This document shows positions 8,346-17,098 of a DNA stretch of 40,992 bases, piece by piece. The stretch lies in NCBI GenBank assembly GCA_025057015.1, contig JANWYG010000013.1:1-40992 (forward strand), written 5' to 3'. Position 1 is the first letter of the stretch. Each line of letters opens with the position of its first letter. The position numbers and the translations under genes were made by a program. The notes below the pieces were generated by a model. The model made no database searches. It saw only the letters and a list, made by a program, of their open reading frames with translations, and was not told where the DNA came from. Origin of the DNA: Blastocatellia bacterium. Lineage in GTDB: Bacteria > Acidobacteriota > Blastocatellia > Chloracidobacteriales > JADJPF01.

Positions 8346-11300
8346 ATGCATAAGCCTAAGCTTCGGCGGCTATCTGTAGCCCTGCTGCTGGCCATAGGGA
8401 TAAGCGGACTACTTGCCTGGAGCGGTACTCCCCTCTCAGCTAATTCTTCAGCTCAAGAAGAGACTCCAGAGATTAAGGTAAAGAAAGTCCGTAAGAGTGC
8501 CCGCAGCAACGATATCTCGCCCTATATGTCAATAGAAAACAAGCTCAAGCCGGTCAAAGAAGGCAGTATGTACATCATTTACCACACTTCATCCGGCATA
8601 GAGTGCAAGGAAGCTACTCTGGAAGAGATAGAGTATTTCAGACGCGATCCGAACCAAAAGCTCAAAGTGATTAAGCCTGTAAACCCCAATCAGTCTTCGG
8701 GCTTGAAGATAATGCTACGAGGTACACAGCAGCTAGAGTCTTTCCCTGCAGCCAAGGCGTCTTTCATCAAGGCCGCCAGCATTTGGGAACAGCTCATAGC
8801 AGATAACATCACGATAGTAATCGACGTAGACTTCGGCCCGACGCGCTTTGGTACACCTTACCCACCAGGCGTGCTTGGTTCTGCCTCGCCACAGTTACTT
8901 GGCGGAAACATTTATACTGATGTGAGAAACGCTCTGCGCTCAAACCCATCCAGTCAAGATGAGTCCACGCTCTACAACGCCTTGCCGTCAAGCAGCCTAC
9001 CGATAGACGTACAGCCCGGTAATACGACCCGGATGGTTTTTGCTTCGGCAGCATTACGTGCACAAGGGCTAATAGCACCTGTAGCAGACCCAACCGGTGA
9101 ACAACCAAACTTCGGGCCGCCACCTTCCATAGGTTTTAATTCAAACTTTGCGTTCGATTTCGACCCCTCTAATGGTATCGACAGAGATAAAACTGACTTT
9201 GAAGGTACTGCAGTACACGAGATAGGTCACGTTTTAGGATTCAACTCGTCAGTAGGGTTTAGCACTCCCAGCCCGTCGGTATGGGATTTGTTCCGTTTCC
9301 GTCCGGGAGTTAATTCGTCTACTTTCTCGACAGCAGCACGCCTCACGCAGCCAGGTGGCGACCACGTCTACTTCGTAGGCGGACAGAACAACTCAACTTT
9401 GCCATTATCCACTGCGCGGCCAGATGGCACAGGTGGTGACGGTTTCCAAGCCAGCCACTGGAAGGACGACAGCTTCACAGGTCAAGTTATAGGCATAATG
9501 GATCCTGCGATAGCCAACGGTGAGCTTTCTGTGATTACGCAAAACGACATCCTCGCACTAGACCGATTCGGCTATGAGATACGAAACACTAACGATCCTC
9601 CACCGCAAGTAACTGTGACTGAACCAGCAGCAGGAGCCGTGCTTGAAGGAAATTCCCAGGCAACCATCTCTTGGCAATCCACCGACAACGGTACTATCAT
9701 CTCACACGAGATAGCCTTATCGACTGACTCTGGGGCTACGTTCCCGATAACTATCTCCTCAGGGGTAGCCGGCTCGGCAAGGAGCTTCAGGTGGTCCGTT
9801 CCAAACAACATCGAAACCACTAAAGCACGTATCCGAGTAACAGCAGTAGACAACTCTTTCGGGCGAGGATCAGGCGTAAATCCAGGCGACTTTACTATCA
9901 AAAAGAGCCAGATAGACGACCGTCTACCGGCACCTAAGTCGCTTACGGCCACAGCCAATGCAGGCACAGTTACGCTCAATTGGAGCAAGCCTGACGATCC
10001 GCCTCCCCCAGAACCTCCGACTACAGTCGTTAAACCTACAGGCCTTGGTACTCAAGCTTCTATAATCGATGACATTGAGTCTGGCATACTAGCAAGCCCA
10101 GAATTGGTCGTCGGTGAACAAATCACTCCTACACAGTATCCAGCTACGCTCAAGAGCGTATATTACCTGTCGCTCAACAGACTCTTTGAAGATGAAAATA
10201 AAGAAAGGTTCCCAGATCCGAGGGGTGCCAAATTTAGACTCTATGTCTTCACTGGAGCTACGGGCGCCCGGTTCTCTAGTACTCCGCCAACGAATGTGAA
10301 AACTTATGAGGTCACCATAGAGAAAGACTTCGATGGGACGGGAGACTTCAAAGAATTTGACAGTTTCAACGAATTCGTCATACCAGACAACATCACCATC
10401 ACGTCGGGAAGCTTCTTCGTAGGCCTACAGTTCGTAAGCGTCGGTACGAGCAAACTCGAAAACGCCGGAGATTATGTTTTTGGTATGGACACCGACGCTC
10501 CGTCTACAGCGTTTGCTTCTGTGGATAGCGGAAGAACTTTCATAGGTGTAGGCATACAATCCAGCGGAAGGCCGCTTGACTTTATTTTCCTCGGCAAGGT
10601 AGCTTCGGGCAGCGCTGGCGAGGCTCCAAAACTTACTGGTTACAATATCTACCGCTCGACAACTAGCCCAGTAGCTATCACTTCAGCCAACAAGATAGGT
10701 TCTGTGCCAGCCACAGCCACAACCTTCACCGACAATCCTAAACCAGCAGACGGGCGAAGGTACCACTACGCAGTGACAGCAGTCTATGACAAAGGCGAAA
10801 GCCGTGGCTCGAATGAAGCTTCCGCTACGCCAAACGACGGTGGGGCGCCTACCTTCAGTATGACTGTCACACCTAGCAGCCAGAACGTCATAGCAGGTTC
10901 ATCGGCAACGTTCACGATCAGCATCACTGGCTCAGGCGGATTCAACCAGCCAGTAACGCTCAGTGCGACTGCTTCGTCAAACACGGTCACTACAAGCTTC
11001 TCGCCGGCTACCGTAAATCCTGGCGGCACTTCCACGCTCACGGTCGCTACTTCAAGCAGTACTCCAGCCGGACAAGTAACAGTTACAATTACAGGCCAAG
11101 GTGGCGGTATCACTCAGACAGCCGTAGTAACGCTCAATGTCACCGTACCGGACTTCGCAATACAGCCCGTACCAGCTACTGTAAAGCAAAAGACTAGCGC
11201 CACACTTACTGTCAACATCGCTCGCACTGGCGGCTTTACGGGTAACGTTTCAGTCAGTCTAGATTCGAAACAGCTCTCCGACCTCAAGATCAAGCTCAAG

Positions 11301-11453
11301 TCGTCCAATCCAGTATCCACTACTGGCAATAGCGTTACCTTCTCGGTCAAGCTTAAGAAGACCCCCACCGGCACGCAGACACTCACCGTAACAGGCCGTG
11401 ACGACGCTGGACGCGTAAGGACGGGAACGCTGACACTAACAGTTACCCAGTAA
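8346..11453 (+). CDS. Large secreted metalloprotease (NF038122-like) with Ig/Fn3-type C-terminal domains
   Basis: The product is 1035 aa. ATG 8346 has GGAGG 8 nt upstream, and an earlier in-frame GTG at 8283 lacks one. Residues 1-37 form a signal peptide (KPKLRRLS followed by a hydrophobic core). The catalytic region spans roughly 115-430, with HEIGHVLGF (H291, E292, H295), the zinc-binding motif of secreted metalloproteases. Next comes an Ig/Fn3-like domain (about 440-530). A second Fn3-like domain starts near 541 (TVTLNWSKP), appears interrupted by about 210 residues, then resumes near 762 (LTGYNIYRS). Two bacterial Ig-like domains end the protein (about 838-935 and 936-1035). There is no cell-wall anchor or C-terminal sorting signal that I recognise. 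It stands alone between the pot operon and valS with a terminator after it. The substrate is unknown. Confidence 0.88.
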   Translation: MHKPKLRRLSVALLLAIGISGLLAWSGTPLSANSSAQEETPEIKVKKVRKSARSNDISPYMSIENKLKPVKEGSMYIIYHTSSGIECKEATLEEIEYFRRDPNQKLKVIKPVNPNQSSGLKIMLRGTQQLESFPAAKASFIKAASIWEQLIADNITIVIDVDFGPTRFGTPYPPGVLGSASPQLLGGNIYTDVRNALRSNPSSQDESTLYNALPSSSLPIDVQPGNTTRMVFASAALRAQGLIAPVADPTGEQPNFGPPPSIGFNSNFAFDFDPSNGIDRDKTDFEGTAVHEIGHVLGFNSSVGFSTPSPSVWDLFRFRPGVNSSTFSTAARLTQPGGDHVYFVGGQNNSTLPLSTARPDGTGGDGFQASHWKDDSFTGQVIGIMDPAIANGELSVITQNDILALDRFGYEIRNTNDPPPQVTVTEPAAGAVLEGNSQATISWQSTDNGTIISHEIALSTDSGATFPITISSGVAGSARSFRWSVPNNIETTKARIRVTAVDNSFGRGSGVNPGDFTIKKSQIDDRLPAPKSLTATANAGTVTLNWSKPDDPPPPEPPTTVVKPTGLGTQASIIDDIESGILASPELVVGEQITPTQYPATLKSVYYLSLNRLFEDENKERFPDPRGAKFRLYVFTGATGARFSSTPPTNVKTYEVTIEKDFDGTGDFKEFDSFNEFVIPDNITITSGSFFVGLQFVSVGTSKLENAGDYVFGMDTDAPSTAFASVDSGRTFIGVGIQSSGRPLDFIFLGKVASGSAGEAPKLTGYNIYRSTTSPVAITSANKIGSVPATATTFTDNPKPADGRRYHYAVTAVYDKGESRGSNEASATPNDGGAPTFSMTVTPSSQNVIAGSSATFTISITGSGGFNQPVTLSATASSNTVTTSFSPATVNPGGTSTLTVATSSSTPAGQVTVTITGQGGGITQTAVVTLNVTVPDFAIQPVPATVKQKTSATLTVNIARTGGFTGNVSVSLDSKQLSDLKIKLKSSNPVSTTGNSVTFSVKLKKTPTGTQTLTVTGRDDAGRVRTGTLTLTVTQ

Positions 11454-11467
11454 ACAACAAAACTTCT

Positions 11468-11492
11468 GGCAGAGATCTTCTCGATCTCTGCC
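11468..11492 (+). terminator. Intrinsic-type terminator after the metalloprotease gene
   Basis: A perfect 10-bp stem, GGCAGAGATC (11468-11477) with GATCTCTGCC (11483-11492), encloses a 5-nt loop. It is followed by a pyrimidine-rich tail (TCTTCCTCTCC). It starts 15 nt after the stop codon, the expected place for a terminator. Confidence 0.75.
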
Positions 11493-11550
11493 TCTTCCTC
11501 TCCTGCTGCAGAACTGAGCTTTTGAATCATCTCCTTTACGGTTTTTTGAG

Positions 11551-11579
11551 TTTATATACTGACAAAACTAGTCTATTAT
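11551..11579 (+). promoter_or_regulatory. Candidate promoter for the valS operon
   Basis: TTTATA (11551-11556), a 17-nt spacer and TATTAT (11574-11579) sit about 50 nt before the valS ATG in an AT-rich stretch. TATACT (11555-11560) is an alternative -10. This is read from consensus only. No T-box or other leader structure was recognised in this 176-nt gap. Confidence 0.35.
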
Positions 11580-11629
11580 TTATCGTTTCTAAATCTTCAG
11601 ACTGATGGTCGTTTTGGGTTGAATTAAAG

Positions 11630-14305
11630 ATGCAGATTCCAAAGGTTTATGATCCTACAGAGATAGAGCGCAAGTGGTACCCTATATGGGAAGGGAAGGG
11701 CTACTATGTAGCACAAGCTGAGAGTGACAAACCCGCATTCTGCATAGCCATACCGCCACCAAACGTAACTGGATATCTACATATGGGGCACGCACTGCAA
11801 CATACGTTAATGGACATACTGACGCGTTGGCGTAGGATGCAGGGCTACAATGCGCTTTGGTTGCCCGGCACCGATCATGCGGGCATATCTACGCAGATAG
11901 TAGTCGAGCGGCAGTTAGCTGAAGAAGGCCTCACACGCTATGACTTAGGTCGTGAGGAATTTGAAAAGCGCGTCTGGCAATGGAAAGAGCATGCTGGAGG
12001 AACCATCCAAAGGCAGATCCGCCGTGAGGGTGCAAGCTGCGATTGGACTCGCGAGCGCTTTACGCTCGACGAGGGCCTCTCGCAAGCTGTAAGGGAGGTC
12101 TTCGTGCGTCTTTATGAAGAAGGCCTCATCTACCGTGGCTCATACATAGTCAACTGGTGCCCCAAGGACCAAACGGCTCTCTCAGATCTAGAAGCTCCAA
12201 AAGAAGAGGTTCGAGGCAAGCTCTATTACATTAACTACAAGGTAAAAGACAGCAACGAGTTTGTAACCGTAGCGACGACACGTCCAGAGACTATGCTCGG
12301 CGACACTGCCGTAGCAGTCAATCCATCAGACGAGCGCTACCGTCATTTACATGGACGTGTGGCTATTCTACCGATAGTGGGACGCGAGCTACCGTTCATT
12401 ACCGACGAGATCGTTGAACCTGACTTCGGTACAGGTGTCGTCAAAGTAACTCCAGCGCATGACCCGAATGACTTTCGCATGGGGCTCAGGCACTCTTTGG
12501 CACAAGTGGTGGTAATAGACAAGCAAGGCAAGATGACCGAAGCAGCAGGAGCTGAGTTTGCTGGGTTAGACCGCTTCGAAGCACGCAAGAAACTCGTAGC
12601 AATGCTCAAAGACCAGGGACTACTTGTCAAAGTCGAGGACTACATCCATAAGGTTGGGCATTGTCAGCGTTGTCATACAGTTATCGAGCCGCTTGTATCC
12701 ACGCAGTGGTTCTGTCGGATGCGCGAGATGGCTGATGCTGCTATTGCAGCCGTCAAGGACGGACGCACTCAGTTTATCCCCGAAAGCTGGGCTAAAGTAT
12801 ACTTCGATTGGCTAGAAAACATTCAGGACTGGTGTATCTCACGACAGCTCTGGTGGGGACACCGCATTCCTGCCTGGTACTGCCAGGACTGCTTGAAAGT
12901 CACCGTAGCTCGTACAGATCCGCAAAACTGTTCGTCCTGCGGCAGCGAAAAAATCTTGCAGGATGAAGATGTGCTTGACACTTGGTTTTCGTCGGCACTA
13001 TGGCCGTTCTCCACGCTGGGCTGGCCAGAACAGACGGCAGATCTTAAGACCTTCTATCCGACCTCAGTAATGATTACAGGCTTCGACATCATCTTCTTCT
13101 GGATAGCCCGGATGATGATGATGGGGTTGAAGTTCATGGGCGACGTACCGTTCAGGAAGGTCTTTATCACGGGTCTAGTTCGCGTCGAAGGCGAAAAGAT
13201 GTCTAAAATGAAGGGAAACGTGGTCGATCCGCTAGACGTCTTTGAGCGCTATGGCACGGATGCCGTGCGTTTCACTCTAGCAAGTGCCGTAGGATCGAGC
13301 GCCGACGTAGACCTACAGATGATCAAGCGCAAAGGTGCTGACGGTGAGGAAATACGAGAGTATCCAAAAATGGAAGCGGCCCGCAACTTCGCAAACAAGA
13401 TTTGGAATGCGGCTCGCTTCGTCTTGCTCAATATAGAAGGCACAAAGCACAATCCCGCTGCCTTCGAAGGCGAGTTAGGGCTATATGATCGATGGATATT
13501 GTCAAAGCTCAACCATACTATAGAGCGGTTTAATGATGCTCTGGAAAATTTCCGCTTCTTCGATGCTACTCAAACGCTATATCATTTCTTCTGGGACGAC
13601 TTTTGCGACTGGTACATCGAACTTAGTAAGCCGCTAGTAACAGCAAAAGACCCATCGGCAGAATCAGTTAGGGCACGTGAGCGGATGCTGTACGTACTCG
13701 AGCGCTCGCTACGCATGCTACATCCCGTGATGCCGTACATAACAGAAGAGCTGTGGCATATGCTACCACATGAAGGCGAAACGATATCGCTTGCACCATT
13801 TCCTACAGCAGATCTTTCTGCAATAGATGAGAGTGTAGAGGCTGACATGAATTCAGTGATATCGCTTATCACGAAGATACGCAACGTCCGAGCCGAGATG
13901 AATATTCCAAACGCCGAATCGGTCAAGGTTAAACTAGCAATCAAAGACGAGCACCTAAGCAAGATAGTCGCCTCTGCCACAGAGGCTATCAAGCGGCTCG
14001 CACGCTGTTCAGAAGTAGAGATTCTCGATCAACTGCCAGAAATGAGATCATGTGCCCGTGCCGTTATTACCGGAATAGACATAGCTATTCCTCTAGAAGG
14101 GCTTATCGACCTTGATAAAGAGCGCGAGCGGCTTAAGAAGGAGCTTCTGAAGATAGAAACTGAAGCAGAGAAGCTACAGGCAAGACTTGCAAATCCTAAC
14201 TTTGTTGAGCGCGCTCAGCCAGAAGTCGTAGAGCAATCACGACTGCGGCTGGCTGATTTGCACGTCCAACGGCAAACCATAACTAAAACTCTGGAGAGTC
14301 TCTAG
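11630..14305 (+). CDS. valS: Valyl-tRNA synthetase
   Basis: Class I aminoacyl-tRNA synthetase that charges tRNA-Val with valine in the cytoplasm. The HIGH-type motif is HMGH at residues 51-54 (after PPPNVTGYL) and the KMSKS-type motif is KMSKM near residue 523 ([11 protein letters not shown]). The editing (CP1) domain is present ([25 protein letters not shown]). A Cys pair motif (CQDC then CSSCG) precedes [13 protein letters not shown], as in other valine enzymes. The last 65 residues form the usual charged coiled coil ([16 protein letters not shown]). The length of 891 aa is normal. ATG 11630 starts just before the conserved core; the ribosome site is weak. It is the first gene of an overlapping six-gene unit, and its stop shares one base with the nadC start (TAGTG). 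Confidence 0.98.
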   Translation: MQIPKVYDPTEIERKWYPIWEGKGYYVAQAESDKPAFCIAIPPPNVTGYLHMGHALQHTLMDILTRWRRMQGYNALWLPGTDHAGISTQIVVERQLAEEGLTRYDLGREEFEKRVWQWKEHAGGTIQRQIRREGASCDWTRERFTLDEGLSQAVREVFVRLYEEGLIYRGSYIVNWCPKDQTALSDLEAPKEEVRGKLYYINYKVKDSNEFVTVATTRPETMLGDTAVAVNPSDERYRHLHGRVAILPIVGRELPFITDEIVEPDFGTGVVKVTPAHDPNDFRMGLRHSLAQVVVIDKQGKMTEAAGAEFAGLDRFEARKKLVAMLKDQGLLVKVEDYIHKVGHCQRCHTVIEPLVSTQWFCRMREMADAAIAAVKDGRTQFIPESWAKVYFDWLENIQDWCISRQLWWGHRIPAWYCQDCLKVTVARTDPQNCSSCGSEKILQDEDVLDTWFSSALWPFSTLGWPEQTADLKTFYPTSVMITGFDIIFFWIARMMMMGLKFMGDVPFRKVFITGLVRVEGEKMSKMKGNVVDPLDVFERYGTDAVRFTLASAVGSSADVDLQMIKRKGADGEEIREYPKMEAARNFANKIWNAARFVLLNIEGTKHNPAAFEGELGLYDRWILSKLNHTIERFNDALENFRFFDATQTLYHFFWDDFCDWYIELSKPLVTAKDPSAESVRARERMLYVLERSLRMLHPVMPYITEELWHMLPHEGETISLAPFPTADLSAIDESVEADMNSVISLITKIRNVRAEMNIPNAESVKVKLAIKDEHLSKIVASATEAIKRLARCSEVEILDQLPEMRSCARAVITGIDIAIPLEGLIDLDKERERLKKELLKIETEAEKLQARLANPNFVERAQPEVVEQSRLRLADLHVQRQTITKTLESL

Positions 14306-15165
14306 TGCAACTCGACACCAACCTTTTGTTTGATATGATCTCCAACTTCTTAGACGAGGATATTGGTCGCGGTGACATCACTACGCAAGCGACCATACCG
14401 CCGTCCACGCAAGGCATAGGCCGCCTCTTGGCCAAGAGCGATCTGGTCGTTGCCGGACTAGAAGTCGTCGACGCCGTATTTGCTACGCTCGATCCGCAGC
14501 TTGAACTTGAAGCCTTTGTCTACGACGGCGAATATGTGCAAGCAGGCAAGGAACTAGCAAGGATAGAAGGTCCTGCATCGGTGCTCCTTGCAGGCGAACG
14601 GGTAGCACTTAATTTGATGCAACGCATGTCAGGTGTTGCAACTTTGACTCGTAAATACGTCGAAGCTATCAAAGGCACAGGAGCACAACTAGTTGATACA
14701 CGCAAGACGATGCCCGGCCTACGAATGCTTGATAAATACGCTGTCGTTGTAGGTGGCGGCCGCAATCATCGCTTTGGCCTCGATGACGGTGTGCTTATCA
14801 AAGACAACCACATTGCTCTTGCAGGAGGGATACAAAAAGCAGTAAAGCGGGCTCGTGACTATGCAAGCCACCTGCTCAAAATAGAGGTTGAGGTAGGAAA
14901 CCTTGCTCAGCTTAAAGAAGCAGTAGATGCAGGAGCTGACATAGTCTTGCTGGATAACATGACTATTGAGCAAGTAGCTGAATGCGTAGAGTATCTCCGC
15001 AAACATGTAAAAGGACGCAGGATACTTACGGAAGTGTCAGGCAACATCACGTTAGAAAACATAGTCGATTATGCAAAGACAGGCGTAGATCTCATCTCGA
15101 GCGGGGCTATTACCCATTCAGCTCCGGCAGTAGACATAAGCTTCAAAATAACTCCCACCAAATAA
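14305..15165 (+). CDS. nadC: Nicotinate-nucleotide pyrophosphorylase (quinolinate phosphoribosyltransferase)
   Basis: Converts quinolinate and PRPP to nicotinate mononucleotide, CO2 and pyrophosphate in de novo NAD synthesis. Diagnostic stretches: DIGRGDITT near the N-terminus, RMSGVATLTRKYV, then DTRKTMPGLRMLDKYAV, HRFGLDDGVLIKDNH and EVEVGNL, which together build the quinolinate/PRPP site. The C-terminus has VDLISSGAITHS. The length of 286 aa is typical. The GTG start at 14305 overlaps the valS stop by one base and has GGAG 8 nt upstream. NadA and NadB are not in the window. Confidence 0.97.
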   Translation: MQLDTNLLFDMISNFLDEDIGRGDITTQATIPPSTQGIGRLLAKSDLVVAGLEVVDAVFATLDPQLELEAFVYDGEYVQAGKELARIEGPASVLLAGERVALNLMQRMSGVATLTRKYVEAIKGTGAQLVDTRKTMPGLRMLDKYAVVVGGGRNHRFGLDDGVLIKDNHIALAGGIQKAVKRARDYASHLLKIEVEVGNLAQLKEAVDAGADIVLLDNMTIEQVAECVEYLRKHVKGRRILTEVSGNITLENIVDYAKTGVDLISSGAITHSAPAVDISFKITPTK

Positions 15166-15169
15166 CGAG

Positions 15170-15562
15170 ATGCGAAGTCGATTACGTTACGAAGCCGTAC
15201 AAAAGACGATAACGCCAGAGTCAAACATCTGCATAAGCGTTACTCTCTCTTACCGAGAACAAATCTATCAAAGCAGCGCATGTGGCAGCATTGACGGCAA
15301 TGAAGTAGAGCTAGCAGCAGAAGCTTGCCTCAAGGCCGTAGAGCAATTCGTGCAAGGGCACTTCAGTTGCCAGCTTATAGAAGCAGATATGCTCCATGTC
15401 TTGGGACGCCCTACAATAGTACTGCTAGTTAGGATTCCCTTTGAGGGACGAGAGATAGAAATCTTCGGCAGTTGTAAAATCAGCAGCAACGTCCTAGAAG
15501 CTGCAGCAAGAGCTGCCCTAGATGCCACAAACAGATACGTAGAGCTAGTCATAAGCAAATGA
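15170..15562 (+). CDS. Uncharacterised 130-aa protein between nadC and birA; faint likeness to the LeuA allosteric domain
   Basis: I do not recognise this family firmly. The predicted layout is two similar beta-beta-alpha halves. The first (about residues 20-65) ends in IDGNEVELAAEACLKAVEQFV. The second (about 82-126) has VLLVRIPFEGREIEIFG followed by SSNVLEAAARAALDATNRYV. A hydrophobic strand, a glycine turn, then an Ala-rich helix ending in NRY recalls the regulatory (dimerisation) domain of isopropylmalate/citramalate synthases. That likeness is by eye only. There is no signal peptide or membrane segment. ATG 15170 is 4 nt after the nadC stop, and the stop overlaps birA by 4 nt (ATGA), so it is surely translated with the cofactor genes. 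A small-molecule sensing or enzyme-partner role is speculative. Confidence 0.8.
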   Translation: MRSRLRYEAVQKTITPESNICISVTLSYREQIYQSSACGSIDGNEVELAAEACLKAVEQFVQGHFSCQLIEADMLHVLGRPTIVLLVRIPFEGREIEIFGSCKISSNVLEAAARAALDATNRYVELVISK

Positions 15563-16317
15563 ACAGGTCTTTGACGACTCTTTTCTTGAGTAGACTAAAC
15601 ATTACGCTCCATCGTCTAAAGGTCGTCGATTCCACAAATACCTATCTGAAATCGGTTGCTTCAAACCTGCCTAGCAGCACAAATCTCGAAGGAATTGCTG
15701 CTACAGCCGAAATGCAAACTAGTGGTCGAGGGCGCATGGGTAGGACATGGTATTCACCCACGGGCGAAGGTTTGTATCTATCGTTACTGCTCAAGCCACG
15801 GCTAGAGATAGAGAGATTACCCTTACTTGCGCTCACTTGTGCCATCGCTGTCTACGAAACGCTACATCGGTATCTAGAGCAGGGGATAGACATAAAGTGG
15901 CCTAATGACCTATTGGTACACAATCGCAAGGTCTGCGGAATACTTTGTGAAGCCGCCTTCGAACGCAGTGAGCTCCTATATGCTATAGCTGGCATAGGCG
16001 TTAACCTCAACCAAAAAGAGTTTCCCGAAGAGCTTAACAGCGCTACTTCTCTCAGAATAGCTGTCGGTTATGAGATAGATAAAGAGGATTTTCTGCACGA
16101 GTTACTAAATCAAATAGACAGATGGTATGCCGTATTAGAAAGCAACTCAGATGAGATACGCCAAGCTTGGACAAACAGATCGAGCTACGCTTATGGAAAG
16201 AAGCTCTTGCTACCTGATGGATGCTCTGGCACAACGAGGGGACTTACGGCGTCTGGCAGCCTACTTATAGAACTAGAGGACGGAACATCGAGGACGCTAC
16301 GTGATGCAGACCTATAA
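15559..16317 (+). CDS. birA: Biotin-[acetyl-CoA-carboxylase] ligase, catalytic domain only
   Basis: Activates biotin with ATP and transfers it to the biotin carboxyl carrier protein. The biotinyl-AMP loop is GRGRMGRTWYSPTGEGLYLS (near residues 54-73). The catalytic-core motif is KWPNDLLV with KVCGILCE downstream, then GIGVNLNQ. There is no N-terminal winged-helix DNA-binding domain, so this is a group I (non-repressor) ligase. A short C-terminal SH3-like segment follows (TRGLTASGSLLIELEDG). The length is 252 aa. The ATG overlaps the previous stop by 4 nt, and the 3' end overlaps coaX by 14-17 nt. Confidence 0.96.
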   Translation: MNRSLTTLFLSRLNITLHRLKVVDSTNTYLKSVASNLPSSTNLEGIAATAEMQTSGRGRMGRTWYSPTGEGLYLSLLLKPRLEIERLPLLALTCAIAVYETLHRYLEQGIDIKWPNDLLVHNRKVCGILCEAAFERSELLYAIAGIGVNLNQKEFPEELNSATSLRIAVGYEIDKEDFLHELLNQIDRWYAVLESNSDEIRQAWTNRSSYAYGKKLLLPDGCSGTTRGLTASGSLLIELEDGTSRTLRDADL

Positions 16318-17098
16318 GGAAAACGAATTACTTTTAGCAATCGACCTAGGAAACACCAACACTGTACTAGGAGTTTACAGTAAAAGACAATTAATAGCAC
16401 GTTGGCGACTGAGAACTGAAAGCGAGCGCACAGCAGACGAATATGGGATGATGTGTCGCAGCTTGTTTACCTTTGCTGGGCTAGATGCAGATAAAGTAAC
16501 AGCGATAGCTATCGCTTCGGTAGTTCGAGAGCTAAACTTCACATGGCAACAGGTAGCTTTAAAGTATTTTAGGATCGAACCGTTCTTCGCAACCGCCGCA
16601 AATGCCGCAATAGATATAGACTACAACCAGCCGCAAGACGTAGGTATTGACCGGATAGTGAACGTCATTGCAGCTTATCATAAGTACGGAGGGCCATGCA
16701 TAGTAATAGATTTCGGTACGGCAACAACGTTTGACGCCTGTTCTTCAGATGGTGCCTATCTAGGGGGCGTCATAGTTGCTGGGATAAAAGCTTTATCGGA
16801 AGGACTTCAAAAAATCCCTCGGTTACCACGGATCGGCTTGCAAGCACCAAGCAAAGTAGTCGGTAAATCCACCGTCGACAGCATGAATTCAGGGCTATAC
16901 TTTGGCTACATCGGGTTAGTAGAGGGAATATTGAACAGGATGATGCGAGAGCTAGGGCTGCAGCGAACGATTATAGCTACCGGGGGACTGGCAAGCTTAA
17001 TAGCTAAGGATATATCTCCAATAGAATTCATAGAGGAAGATCTAACGCTCGAAGGATTAAGACTTATTTACGAACGCAATTCTATAGACAAGACATGA
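16301..17098 (+). CDS. coaX: Type III pantothenate kinase
   Basis: Phosphorylates pantothenate in the first step of CoA synthesis; ASKHA-fold kinase. The phosphate-binding motif DLGNTNTVLGVY is at the N-terminus. Next are DVGIDRIVNVIAAY and the IVIDFGTATTFD motif, then GGVIVAGIKALSEGLQ and IIATGGLAS, all in CoaX order. The length of about 265 aa fits the family. Translation can begin at GTG 16301 or ATG 16304, with AGGA at 16291-16294 serving either. Both overlap the birA end. A birA-coaX pair is common in bacteria, and some CoaX proteins are fused to BirA. The stop overlaps the next gene by 4 nt. Confidence 0.97.
   Translation: MMQTYKENELLLAIDLGNTNTVLGVYSKRQLIARWRLRTESERTADEYGMMCRSLFTFAGLDADKVTAIAIASVVRELNFTWQQVALKYFRIEPFFATAANAAIDIDYNQPQDVGIDRIVNVIAAYHKYGGPCIVIDFGTATTFDACSSDGAYLGGVIVAGIKALSEGLQKIPRLPRIGLQAPSKVVGKSTVDSMNSGLYFGYIGLVEGILNRMMRELGLQRTIIATGGLASLIAKDISPIEFIEEDLTLEGLRLIYERNSIDKT

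Noticed and set aside
9572-9988. 138-codon minus-strand frame inside the metalloprotease gene
   Set aside because: Shadow of a repetitive Ser/Thr/Val-rich coding stretch; same reason for 10784-11113 and 11114-11530.
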